64,000 bases of DNA, taken from assembly GCF_003951315.1 (NCBI RefSeq), contig NZ_QLJH01000008.1:62001-126000 (forward strand), given 5' to 3'. Origin of the DNA: Sphingomonas sp. S-NIH.Pt15_0812 (GTDB lineage Bacteria; Pseudomonadota; Alphaproteobacteria; Sphingomonadales; Sphingomonadaceae). The position numbers were made by a program, and so were the translations under genes. Shown in pieces: positions 1 through 8,045 of the stretch; position 1 is the first letter of the stretch; every line of letters starts with the position of its first letter. The notes beneath the pieces were generated by a model. That model saw only the letters and a list, made by a program, of their open reading frames with translations, did not search any database and was not told the origin of the DNA.

Positions 1-831
1 GTCGAAGCCCTCGCCCTCGGCGGCACGCAGCCGGTCGAACAGCGCGAGGATCAGGAGCGACGCTACCCCTTGCGTCGGTGGCGGCAGGTTGAACAGGCGC
101 GCCCCCTCGATCCCGACCGACAGTGGCGGGACGGTCCGTGCGGCAAAGGCGGCAAGGTCGGCGGCCGCGACAGGGCTGCCGACCGCAGCCAGATCGTCGG
201 CGATCGCCTGCGCCAGTGCGCCGCGGTAGAACCCGTCCAGCCCCTCACCCGCCAGCCGTTCCAGCGTCGCCGCCAAGGCCGGCTGCCGCAGCAAATCGCC
301 CTCCGCCAGCGGCCGCCCGTCCGGTTCGAAGATGTGGGCATAGTCGCCGGGAAGCGCGCGCAGCGCGGAAGAGACGGCCGAAGCGACCTGCGCGCCGCCG
401 CTGGTCACGACCACGCCGTGGCGCGCATGATGGATCGCGTCGCGCAACAGCCGGTCGGGCGGCAGCGTCGCGTGGCTGTGCTCGAGCGCGGCCAGCCATC
501 CCGCGACCGTCCCCGCCACGGTGTTCGCCGCCAATGCCCCGCGCCACGGGATCGTCGCAAGGTCGCGGTACAGCGCGCGATCGGCCGCCAACGCCGCCGC
601 GCCGCATCCGTCGATCGCCCAGCTTCGCCCATCCGGCTCGGCGACCAGCCAGAAACCGTCGCCGCCGATGCCGGTCATGTGGGGATAGACGACCGCGAGG
701 CAGGCGGCGGTCGCCACCGCCGCCTCCACGGCGGAGCCACCGTCGGCCAGCACGTCGCGGCCGGCCTGCGCCGCGAGATGATGGGGCGCGCTGACCATGC
801 CGCGCAGCGAACGGGGGGTCGCGCGCATCAT
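1..831 (-). CDS. hpxW: Gamma-glutamyltransferase-family Ntn hydrolase, probable oxamate amidohydrolase HpxW (partial, 3' end outside window)
   Basis: The reverse strand is open from an ATG at 831 to the left edge (277 residues). The start overlaps the stop of the amidase gene by ATGA. Residues about 10-60 carry the family's N-terminal pattern: GMVSAPHHLA, then a GGSAVEAAVA helix, then HMTGIGGDGFW. The catalytic Thr of the small subunit would lie beyond the edge and cannot be checked. By itself the sequence supports only a Ggt-family protein. The oxamate amidohydrolase call rests on its position directly after HpxX- and HpxY-like genes in a purine-catabolic cluster, as in the Klebsiella hpxWXYZ genes, where HpxW hydrolyses oxamate to oxalate and ammonia. 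A true gamma-glutamyltransferase is the alternative. No signal peptide is visible, which favours a cytoplasmic role. Confidence 0.75.
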   Translation of the reverse strand, partial: MMRATPRSLRGMVSAPHHLAAQAGRDVLADGGSAVEAAVATAACLAVVYPHMTGIGGDGFWLVAEPDGRSWAIDGCGAAALAADRALYRDLATIPWRGALAANTVAGTVAGWLAALEHSHATLPPDRLLRDAIHHARHGVVVTSGGAQVASAVSSALRALPGDYAHIFEPDGRPLAEGDLLRQPALAATLERLAGEGLDGFYRGALAQAIADDLAAVGSPVAAADLAAFAARTVPPLSVGIEGARLFNLPPPTQGVASLLILALFDRLRAAEGEGFD

Positions 832-2183
832 GCCGCCTCCGCCTCTTGCGGGGCGGGCGTGCAGGCGACCAGCCCCGCCGCGACCAGCGCCGATGCCGTT
901 TCGAACAGCAACGCCTCCCGGCCCGGCGCGGCGATCAATTGCACCCCGATCGGCATCGCGTCCTCCGGCAGGGAGAGAGGCACCGACAGGATGGGCACGC
1001 CCGCCAGGCTCAGCGGCTGGGTATGCAGACCCAAATCGGCCCGGGCCGACAGCGTCTCGCCATCGACGACGATCGTCGTCGCATCGATGCGCGGCGCGGA
1101 CATCGGTGTCGATGGCGCCAGCAACAGGTCGTGCCCGGCCAGTGCGGCCAGAAGCTCGGCGGTGAAGCGCTCCGCGACCGCCTCCGCCTCGCGCACCGCC
1201 GCCACCGGTTGGAGCGCGCCGGCGATCAGCCGGTCGCGCGTCGCCGGTTCGAACGCCACGGCGTCGCGGCGCAGGGCCGCCAGATGGCGATATCCCCCCT
1301 CGGCCCCGGTCAACACGAAGCCGGCGGAGCGCGCGGCGGCAGCGGAGGGCAACACGATCGGCGGCCCTGCACCCAGATGTGCGGCGATACGGTCGATCCC
1401 GGCCAGGACCATCGCATCGGCCCGCGCCGCGAACCAGCCGCCCAGCACCGCGACGCGCGACGCGGCTCCCGCGGGTCGGAGCGCCTGGCCAAGCATCACG
1501 GCATGGGCGATGGCGAGGTCCTTCGGCGACCGCGTGAAGCCGCCCACCGTGTCCAGCCGCTCGACGAAGGGATAGGCTCCCTCGACCGACACGGCGCCGA
1601 AGCTGGGGCGCAGGCCATAGACGCCGCACAGGCTGGCCGGCACCCGGATCGATCCGTTGGTATCCGATCCCAGCGCCAGCGGCACCAGCCCCGCGCCGAC
1701 CAGCGCCGCCGCGCCGCCCGACGATCCGCCCGCCAGTCGTTCGGGATCATGGGGATTGCGGGTGGTGCCGTAATGGCTGTTCTCGGTCGAGAAACCATAG
1801 GCGAATTCGTCCATGTTGGTCGTCGCGACCAGCACCGCCCCCGCCGCGCACAAGCGCGCGACGACCTCGGCATCGCGGGATGCCGGCGGGGCCGCCGCGC
1901 GTTGGCGTGCGCCGGCGGTGGTCGTCTCCCCGGCAACGTCGAACAAATCCTTGACCGCAAAGGGTACGCCGGCCAGCGGCCCCGGATCGCCACCGGTGGC
2001 GACCACCGCATCGACCCGCATCGCATCGGCTAGCGCCCGCCGATGCAGCAGCCGGGTCGACGCGTTCATCCGGTCCTGCGTCGCGATGCGGTCCAGCGTC
2101 TCGGTCGCGATCGCCTGCGCGGACCGTCGTCCGGCCCGGACGTCGGCGGCGATGGCGCGGGCCGTTGCGGCGGGCCGGGTCAT
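828..2183 (-). CDS. hpxY: AtzE/HpxY-type amidase (amidase signature family)
   Basis: This 451-residue protein belongs to the amidase signature family. The Ser-cisSer-Lys triad is visible as Lys78 in PFAVKDLFDV, Ser154/155 in AGGSSGG and Ser178 in SDTNGSIRVPA. The small gene immediately upstream overlaps by ATGA and encodes an HpxX/AtzG-like partner. A GatC-like small subunit paired with a GatA-like amidase is the known AtzG-AtzE arrangement. In Klebsiella the corresponding HpxY is linked to oxalurate catabolism, downstream of urate and allantoin. The purine genes around it make oxalurate or a related N-carbamoyl amide the most likely substrate, but this is inferred from context. 1-Carboxybiuret hydrolase (AtzE proper) is less likely because no other s-triazine genes are seen. 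Confidence 0.82.
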   Translation of the reverse strand: MTRPAATARAIAADVRAGRRSAQAIATETLDRIATQDRMNASTRLLHRRALADAMRVDAVVATGGDPGPLAGVPFAVKDLFDVAGETTTAGARQRAAAPPASRDAEVVARLCAAGAVLVATTNMDEFAYGFSTENSHYGTTRNPHDPERLAGGSSGGAAALVGAGLVPLALGSDTNGSIRVPASLCGVYGLRPSFGAVSVEGAYPFVERLDTVGGFTRSPKDLAIAHAVMLGQALRPAGAASRVAVLGGWFAARADAMVLAGIDRIAAHLGAGPPIVLPSAAAARSAGFVLTGAEGGYRHLAALRRDAVAFEPATRDRLIAGALQPVAAVREAEAVAERFTAELLAALAGHDLLLAPSTPMSAPRIDATTIVVDGETLSARADLGLHTQPLSLAGVPILSVPLSLPEDAMPIGVQLIAAPGREALLFETASALVAAGLVACTPAPQEAEAA

Positions 2184-2344
2184 CGCCCCTCCTCCGCCAG
2201 CGCGTCGCGCACGACGCCATGATGCCGCGCCAGCAACCGCTGGTTGGCGATCACGCCGTCCAGCGCCGCTGCCGGGATGACCAGCCCGAGCCGCTCGGCC
2301 AGCAGGAGGGTGAGACGGCGTTCGTCGTCGCTCGACTGGGTCAT
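2180..2344 (-). CDS. hpxX: HpxX/AtzG-like small subunit (DUF4089 type)
   Basis: This 54-codon gene begins MTQSSDDERR and ends ALAEEGR. It overlaps the amidase start by ATGA. Its small size, a helical segment containing the pattern LAERLGLVIP, and placement directly before an AtzE-type amidase match the AtzG/HpxX proteins, which are GatC-like partners of the amidase. The role is probably structural, stabilising the amidase rather than catalysing. The gene starts 25 nt beyond the end of the TonB receptor gene, so it probably belongs to the same transcript. It is short enough to be missed by automatic annotation. Confidence 0.7.
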   Translation of the reverse strand: MTQSSDDERRLTLLLAERLGLVIPAAALDGVIANQRLLARHHGVVRDALAEEGR

Positions 2345-2369
2345 GCTATCGTCGCTCCCTCGGCTCGCA

Positions 2370-4700
2370 TCAGAAACTGTACCGCGCGCGGGCGATGACG
2401 GTGCGCGGTGGAATCAACTGGTCGAAGGTCGCGTTGACCCCGAACACATCGGTGAAGCGCGTGCTGATCCCGTCGCGATCGAACAGGTTCTGCACGCTCA
2501 GGCTCAAATCCCAGCCGCTGTCGAACCGGATGCCGCCCGTCAGGTTGACCTGCGTATAGCCCGGTACATGGTCGATCGCGGGATTGTTGAACACGCGCGC
2601 CTGCATCGCGCCGCGCCGGATCACCAGGGCGGACGCATAGCCGCTCAGCCCGGTGTCGAAGCGGTGGTTCCAGTTCGCGCCGGCCGTCGCGCTGAACCTG
2701 GGCGTCTTGGCTAGCTGATTGCCGTACAGGTCCTCGATGACCGCCGCACGGGCCAGCGTGACGGCGGGCGCGAAGATGCTGAGCCGCCGATTGACGACCA
2801 GGTCGCGTTCCGCCGCCACGGCATCGATGCTGTCGAGCGCGCGGACATGGCCGCTGATCCGGCTGTCGAGGAAGGTCAGTCCGGTCTGGAACCGCAGGTC
2901 TCGGCTGGCCGCGAAGGTCAGTTCCGCTTCCGCACCCAGGATCCGGCTGCGCGGAATATTCGCCACGCCGCTCGACCGGTTGCGCGGGTCGCTGGTCATA
3001 TATTGCAGGTCGCGATAGTCATAGCCGAACCCGGCCAGATTGGCGCGCAGCCGCCCGTCGAGGAGGTCGGCCTTCAGCCCCAACTCATAGGCGTCGATAT
3101 GCTCCGGACGGAAGGTGCGCAGCACCAGATCCTCCGCCACGTCGGCAATGCCGAAGGTCAGGTTGTTGCCGCCCGGCTTGAACCCCCGCGTATAGGAGGC
3201 ATAGGCCATGCGGCCGCGCCCCAGCTCGAACTCCACCGCCGCGCGACCGGTCACGGCCGTCGCCTGCGACGTGATGTCGGCGGTCGGCCGGCCGGTCGAC
3301 AGGGTGAAGAAGTTGAAGTTGCGGTTGGTCGCCCGGTCATCGGTATAGCGCAGGCCACCGGTCACCCGCAGCCGCTCGGTCGCGTGCCACGTCGCCTGCC
3401 CATAGAAGGAATAGGAGCGGCGTTCGGGGAAGAAATCGCTCTGGAAACCGATGTCCCCGGCGGGCGGCAGGCCGTTATTGGCGATCGGGTTGAACGGATC
3501 GAACACGCCGTTGCGATTGCGGTCCACCCGTTCGAGCGAATGCGCCTCGATCTTCTGCTGGAACCAGAAGGCGCCGAGCACCCAGTCGACGGAGCCGAAC
3601 AGCGACTGCCGCGACACGAGGTTCAGCTCGGAGGTGTAGGAGCGGTGCGCCTGATCCTGCCGTTCGTAGAAGCTGCGCTCGACCGTCAGCGGGCTGACGA
3701 CCGCGACGTTCGAGAAGTCGTTGTCGCGATATTTGCGAACATCCTCGCGCTGATGGCTGCCGAGATACTTGACCGTGAAGACGGGCAGATCCCAGGTCAC
3801 GACCGCGCTGTACAATTGCGATCGCAGGAACAGCCGCGATGGCGAATCCTGCGACAATTGCCGGTGCCCGTCCGCAGCGCGGCGTGGGGTGGGATCGAAT
3901 AGCCCGAAACGCGCCGGGCCGTTGGTGTCACTGCGAAACTGTTGCGCGGTCAGGTCGATGCGCAGGTTGTCGGCCGGCGCCCAGAGCAGCTGGAACCGCC
4001 AGGCCGCATCGTCGCGCTGGTCCAGCGCCTGGTGAAGGGCGACGTTGGTCGCGGTGCCGTCCTGCTTCAGCCAGCTTCCCGCTGCGCGGATCGCGATGGT
4101 CTGCCCGATCGGCAGGTTCACCGCCGACCGCAGGTTCCGGTAATCGAACGATCCATAGGCGGCATCGACATAGCCCTCGGTCCGCCCCAGCTTCGGCGCC
4201 GCCGTGACCAGGTTGATCGCGCCGCCGGTCGAATTCTGGCCGAACAGCGTCCCCTGCGGCCCGCGCAGCACTTCGACCCGACCGACATCGAGGAAGTTGC
4301 CGCCCAGGGCGAAGGGCGACACGATATAGACGCCGTCCTGATGATAGGAGACCGAAGGGGCGGCGACATCGTTCTGGTTCGCCTCCTGCCCGACGCCGCG
4401 GATCGAAATCGTCGTGCGCTCGCCTTCGGCATTGCCGACGGTCAGGCCGGGGGCCAGCGCGCTGAGATCCTGGAACGTATTGATGTTGTTCGCCAGCAAG
4501 GCATCACTGGTCAGCGCGGTGATCGCCTGCGGCACTTTCTGCAGCCCGGTCTCGCGCTTTTCGGCGGTGACGACGACTTCGGGGATATACTCGTCCTGCG
4601 CCGCATCGGTCGTCGCAGCTTGCGCTGTGACCTGCTGCCCCGCGCAAGGATAGGATATGAGTGCCGCGCACGACAGCAGCGGCCATTTCGTCCAGTTCAT
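2370..4700 (-). CDS. TonB-dependent outer-membrane receptor, purine-cluster associated
   Basis: The chosen start at 4700 gives a 776-residue protein with a signal peptide (MNWTKWPLLSCAALI). Next come a TonB-box/plug entry EVVVTAEKRE and the plug motif VEVLRGPQGTLFGQNSTGGAIN. A long beta-barrel ends in an aromatic ARARYSF, the usual outer-membrane insertion signal. An in-frame extension to 4886 exists but would put about 60 non-signal residues ahead of the signal peptide. The gene lies between an exported adenosine deaminase and the hpx genes, so the cargo is probably a purine, nucleoside or breakdown product such as urate or allantoin. That substrate is inference; no motif in the protein reveals it. 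Confidence 0.9.
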   Translation of the reverse strand: MNWTKWPLLSCAALISYPCAGQQVTAQAATTDAAQDEYIPEVVVTAEKRETGLQKVPQAITALTSDALLANNINTFQDLSALAPGLTVGNAEGERTTISIRGVGQEANQNDVAAPSVSYHQDGVYIVSPFALGGNFLDVGRVEVLRGPQGTLFGQNSTGGAINLVTAAPKLGRTEGYVDAAYGSFDYRNLRSAVNLPIGQTIAIRAAGSWLKQDGTATNVALHQALDQRDDAAWRFQLLWAPADNLRIDLTAQQFRSDTNGPARFGLFDPTPRRAADGHRQLSQDSPSRLFLRSQLYSAVVTWDLPVFTVKYLGSHQREDVRKYRDNDFSNVAVVSPLTVERSFYERQDQAHRSYTSELNLVSRQSLFGSVDWVLGAFWFQQKIEAHSLERVDRNRNGVFDPFNPIANNGLPPAGDIGFQSDFFPERRSYSFYGQATWHATERLRVTGGLRYTDDRATNRNFNFFTLSTGRPTADITSQATAVTGRAAVEFELGRGRMAYASYTRGFKPGGNNLTFGIADVAEDLVLRTFRPEHIDAYELGLKADLLDGRLRANLAGFGYDYRDLQYMTSDPRNRSSGVANIPRSRILGAEAELTFAASRDLRFQTGLTFLDSRISGHVRALDSIDAVAAERDLVVNRRLSIFAPAVTLARAAVIEDLYGNQLAKTPRFSATAGANWNHRFDTGLSGYASALVIRRGAMQARVFNNPAIDHVPGYTQVNLTGGIRFDSGWDLSLSVQNLFDRDGISTRFTDVFGVNATFDQLIPPRTVIARARYSF

Positions 4701-4882
4701 CACATGCCCCCACAAGCGATTTTGCGTGGGGCGGCGCGCCCTCCTCCGATCATCCGCCGGATGGCCCGGCCGTGCACCGCCCGCCTTCGAATGCCGTGTT
4801 AGCGGCGACGAATTGGCGATCAGAAGCACAATATTACGCTTCCGGTGCGCGCTTTTTTCGCTCGCTTCGTGCGGGTGTCCGA

Positions 4883-6433
4883 TCAATCGAACGACTGCCG
4901 CTCGAACCGGTCGAAATCGCGTTCCAGCCGCGCCTCGAGCCGGGCTTTGGCATGGGTGGCGAGGAAGGTCCGGCAGGCGGCCGTGTCCAGGACGCGGCAG
5001 GCGGCGACCCGGGGGCCGCCGGCGCGATCCTGCCAGAGGCTCGCGCCGGGCAGGAACGCATAATGGAGGGAATCGCGGGCGATCTGCTTGAGGTCCCGGT
5101 AACGCAACTTCTGTTCGGTAACGGCGCGCAGATATTCGTTGGTCATGTCGGTGCGCGAGACGCCTTCGTCGTCGGTCGACAGCACGACCGGGACACCGGC
5201 CTGGCGATAGAGCGACAGCGGGTGATCGCGCCCCTTCACCCCCAGGATCACCGCATTGCTGGTCAGGTTGATCTCCACCGCCACCTGCTCGCGCGCCATC
5301 CGCGCCAGCAGCGCCCGGGCGTCGGTTTCATAAGGGATATCGATGCCATGCCCGATCCGGCGGGCACCGGCGACCACGACGGCATCGCGAATGTGGAAGC
5401 GCAAATCGCGCGGCGGCACCAGTCCCAGGGTCAGTTCGCCCGCGTGCAGCGACAACGGAATTGCGGGAAACCGGTCCTTGAGGAACCGCAGCATCCGCAT
5501 GTGCAACGCATAGTCGCGCAAGGCGACCGGATGATGTTCCGGCGCGACGATGTTGACCGCGACGAAGCGCGGATCGCCCTGTACCAGCGCGAACCCCAGG
5601 GCGAGTTCGGCGAAGACCTGAGCCGGTGGCCGGGTGCGGAGGGCGGCGAACTGATACCGGATCTCGGTCGCGCAGGCGGGTTTCGGCATGGCGGTGCGAC
5701 ATCCGTCGATCGCCGCCATTTCCGCGTCATATCCGTCATATTGCGCCCGGGTCGCCCGCACCGCAGCGGGCAGTTCGGGAGCGATCCGGTCGTACAGGGC
5801 GGCCAAATCCTGCACATCGCCATCGCCGACCTTCGCCAGCAATGGCTGCGTCGCGGCCGAACCGGTACTCAGTTCGCCATAGGACACGCCGTCAGCCGCG
5901 GCTTGTTGCCGCGCGATCGCCATCACCTTGCCCCCGTGGCGGGCGACGATCGGCCAGAAGGCGTCGAAGGTCGAGAAGAAGCGATCATAGCCTGACACCT
6001 GCGGGTCACCCGTGCCCGCCTCGAAACCGCGCGTGGAAAAGGCGTCCACCAACGCCGCATAGCGCGGATAATCCTGCACCAGCGTGGCGGCGGAGATGCG
6101 GCCGGGGGCGTCGCAGGGTGCCGGTGCCAGGCCGGCCGGATTGACCGACAGACACAGCCCTTCCGCCGCCGCCCAACCGAGCATATCCTCCGCATAGATC
6201 GCACCGCCGGCGTGATTGTGGAGGTCGCCGCCCTTGGGCATGGTTTGCAGGAAGAGGCGCAGCCGCGGCGGGCTGTCGGCGATCCGGTCGAAATAGGCCG
6301 CCGTTCGGGCTTCGGCCGTCGCCGGCTCGGGCGGCGGCGTCGCCCCGCCCAGCATCGCGGCGACCAGCACCAGGCCGACCCCCGCCGCGCCGAAGCGCAT
6401 GCGGGCGCGGCCGCCATTCCAACGGACGTTCAT
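4883..6433 (-). CDS. Exported adenosine deaminase-family protein
   Basis: A start at 6433 follows a good ribosome-binding sequence (GGGGGATAGCG) and gives 516 residues. The N-terminus (MRFGAAGVGLVLVAAMLGG) is a signal peptide, so the protein acts outside the cytoplasm. Catalytic and metal motifs of adenosine deaminase are visible in order: GGDLHNHAGGA (HxH zinc ligands), SLHAGEL (zinc His and catalytic Glu), RIGHGID and STDDEG (Asp pair). It is longer than the usual bacterial enzyme of about 340 residues, as in the extracellular ADGF/ADA2-like branch. The likely reaction is adenosine to inosine in the periplasm or outside the cell, feeding the nucleoside-cleaving proteins of this island. It heads the leftward arm; the adjacent receptor gene starts 182 nt further on. 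Confidence 0.88.
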   Translation of the reverse strand: MNVRWNGGRARMRFGAAGVGLVLVAAMLGGATPPPEPATAEARTAAYFDRIADSPPRLRLFLQTMPKGGDLHNHAGGAIYAEDMLGWAAAEGLCLSVNPAGLAPAPCDAPGRISAATLVQDYPRYAALVDAFSTRGFEAGTGDPQVSGYDRFFSTFDAFWPIVARHGGKVMAIARQQAAADGVSYGELSTGSAATQPLLAKVGDGDVQDLAALYDRIAPELPAAVRATRAQYDGYDAEMAAIDGCRTAMPKPACATEIRYQFAALRTRPPAQVFAELALGFALVQGDPRFVAVNIVAPEHHPVALRDYALHMRMLRFLKDRFPAIPLSLHAGELTLGLVPPRDLRFHIRDAVVVAGARRIGHGIDIPYETDARALLARMAREQVAVEINLTSNAVILGVKGRDHPLSLYRQAGVPVVLSTDDEGVSRTDMTNEYLRAVTEQKLRYRDLKQIARDSLHYAFLPGASLWQDRAGGPRVAACRVLDTAACRTFLATHAKARLEARLERDFDRFERQSFD

Positions 6434-6516
6434 CGCTATCCCCCAGGTGATGGCCGCGGCTCGTGGCGCAGGCCCCCTGTCGGCCTGTCTATGGAAGGTC
6501 TGGCGGCTCGCCCATC

Positions 6517-6540
6517 GCAATATCCGGCACGTTGCGTTGC
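6517..6540. promoter_or_regulatory. Cluster of CGTTGC/GCAAY half-sites near the adenosine deaminase promoter
   Basis: GCAATA at 6517-6522 faces CGTTGC at 6530-6535, and a second CGTTGC follows at 6535-6540. These are the same half-sites as in the repeated motif at 6598-6626. They lie about 85-105 nt upstream of the leftward adenosine deaminase gene. They could form the second arm of a LysR-type regulatory region controlling the divergent genes. Six-base matches are weak evidence on their own. Confidence 0.35.
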
Positions 6541-6597
6541 CGTAAACCGCGCGGTCAGGGGGCCGGCCGTTACACCACGCCGACCCTGGTGCGCTCA

Positions 6598-6626
6598 TTT
6601 TTGCAACGGGGAATGCCGATCATTGC
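6598..6626 (+). promoter_or_regulatory. Candidate LysR-regulator operator, copy 1
   Basis: TTTTTGCAACGG, 8 nt, GATCATTGC. The same two blocks with the same 8-nt gap occur at 16034-16062, next to the LysR gene of this cluster. The core is an inverted repeat GCAACG / CATTGC separated by 12 nt. It sits 60 nt upstream of the permease start at 6686, in the divergent region between the two purine arms. The match between copies is seen directly; binding by the LysR protein is inferred. Confidence 0.6.
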
Positions 6627-6685
6627 TGTAGATCGGGCGGCTGCCCGCTGGCATGACGAGCCTCAAGGCGGGTCCGGGGGATGAC

Positions 6686-8041
6686 ATGACACAGACGGCA
6701 GGAACGGAACGACCGGCCACAACCCTTTGGGAACGCCGGTTCGACCTGACCGCACGCGGCACCTCGGTCCGGACCGAGATACTGGCCGGAACCACCACCT
6801 TTCTGACGATGGCCTATATCGTGCTGGTCAACCCGGCGATCCTGGGACAGGCCGGGATGCCGGTCGCGGCGGTTGCGGCGGCGACCTGCTTTGCCGCCGC
6901 CTTCGCCTCGATCCTGATGGGTATGGTCGCCAATGTGCCGCTGGCCCTGGCACCGGGCATGGGCCTCAACGCCTATTTCAGCTTCACCGTCGTACAGCAG
7001 ATGGGCATTCCCTGGCCGGTCGCGCTCGGCTGCGTGCTGATTTCCGGTTTCTGCTTCCTCATCCTGACGCTGACCGGTGTGCGACAGCTGATCGTGTCGG
7101 TCATACCACCGCATCTTTTCGCAGCGGTGGCGGGCGGGATCGGCCTCTTCATCGGCTTTATCGGCCTCCGAAATGCCGGCATCGTCGTCGCCAGTCCGGC
7201 GACGCTGGTCGCGCTCGGCCCGCTGACCACGCCCGGCGCGGCCTTGGCGCTGCTCGGGCTGCTGGTGATCGCGGTGCTGAGCGTCTGGAACATACGCGGC
7301 GCGATGCTGATCGGGATCATCGTCACCACCGCCGTCGCCTGGATGACGGGGCAGGTCACCATGATCCCCCAGCCCTATAGCCTGACCATGTTGACCGAAA
7401 CGGCGTTCCGGGTCGACCTGGCCGGGGTGTTCGGCGCGGGCGGGCGGCACGGGCTGGGCCTGTTCGAGATCCTGTTCGTGTTCCTGTTCGTCGACCTGTT
7501 CGACAATATCGGCACGCTGGTCGCGGTGACCAAGCGCGCCGGGCTGGTCGACGCATCGGGTCGCATCCCGCGACTGAATCGTATCCTGCTCACCGATGCG
7601 GTGGCGACCATGGTCGGCGCGGTGGCGGGCACCAGCACCGTCACCAGCTATGTCGAAAGCGCGGCGGGCGTACAGGCTGGCGGACGCACCGGCCTGACCG
7701 CGATCGTCACCGGGCTACTGTTCCTGTTGGCCATGTTCGTCGCCCCCTATGCGCAACTCGTGCCGCTGGCTGCCACCGCCCCCGCTCTGATCGTCGTCGG
7801 CGGGCTGATGCTGTTGCCGCTGGTCGAGGTGCAGTGGGACGATCCGCTGGCGGCGATCCCGGCGTTCCTGACCGTGGCGCTCATCCCGCTGACCTTCTCG
7901 ATCGCCAACGGGCTGGCGTTCGGCATCACCGCCCATGCCGTGTTGAAGGCGATGCGCGGACAGGCGACGCGGGCCGACTGGTTCCTGTTCGTCCTCGCCG
8001 CGCTCTTCATCGCCCGCTTCGCCTGGATGGGGACCGCGTAA
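6686..8041 (+). CDS. AzgA-type purine permease (hypoxanthine/guanine:cation symporter, NCS2 superfamily)
   Basis: Starting at ATG 6686, preceded 5 nt earlier by GGGGG, the protein has 451 residues. An upstream in-frame ATG at 6653 lacks a comparable ribosome-binding sequence. It is almost entirely hydrophobic, with 12 or more likely transmembrane segments. It opens with the AzgA signature TTTFLTMAYI-VNPAIL and contains the conserved segment FLFVDLFDNIGTLVAV and GTSTVTSYVESAAGV. AzgA proteins import hypoxanthine, guanine or adenine across the inner membrane. It is the first gene of the rightward arm and is followed 4 nt later by xdhA, so import and oxidation are probably co-expressed. Confidence 0.9.
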   Translation: MTQTAGTERPATTLWERRFDLTARGTSVRTEILAGTTTFLTMAYIVLVNPAILGQAGMPVAAVAAATCFAAAFASILMGMVANVPLALAPGMGLNAYFSFTVVQQMGIPWPVALGCVLISGFCFLILTLTGVRQLIVSVIPPHLFAAVAGGIGLFIGFIGLRNAGIVVASPATLVALGPLTTPGAALALLGLLVIAVLSVWNIRGAMLIGIIVTTAVAWMTGQVTMIPQPYSLTMLTETAFRVDLAGVFGAGGRHGLGLFEILFVFLFVDLFDNIGTLVAVTKRAGLVDASGRIPRLNRILLTDAVATMVGAVAGTSTVTSYVESAAGVQAGGRTGLTAIVTGLLFLLAMFVAPYAQLVPLAATAPALIVVGGLMLLPLVEVQWDDPLAAIPAFLTVALIPLTFSIANGLAFGITAHAVLKAMRGQATRADWFLFVLAALFIARFAWMGTA

Positions 8042-8045
8042 GCCG

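Noticed and set aside
70-1575. Long forward frame across hpxW and hpxY
   Set aside because: It is antisense to genes with intact family motifs and is compositionally skewed toward Arg and Ala with no recognisable fold.
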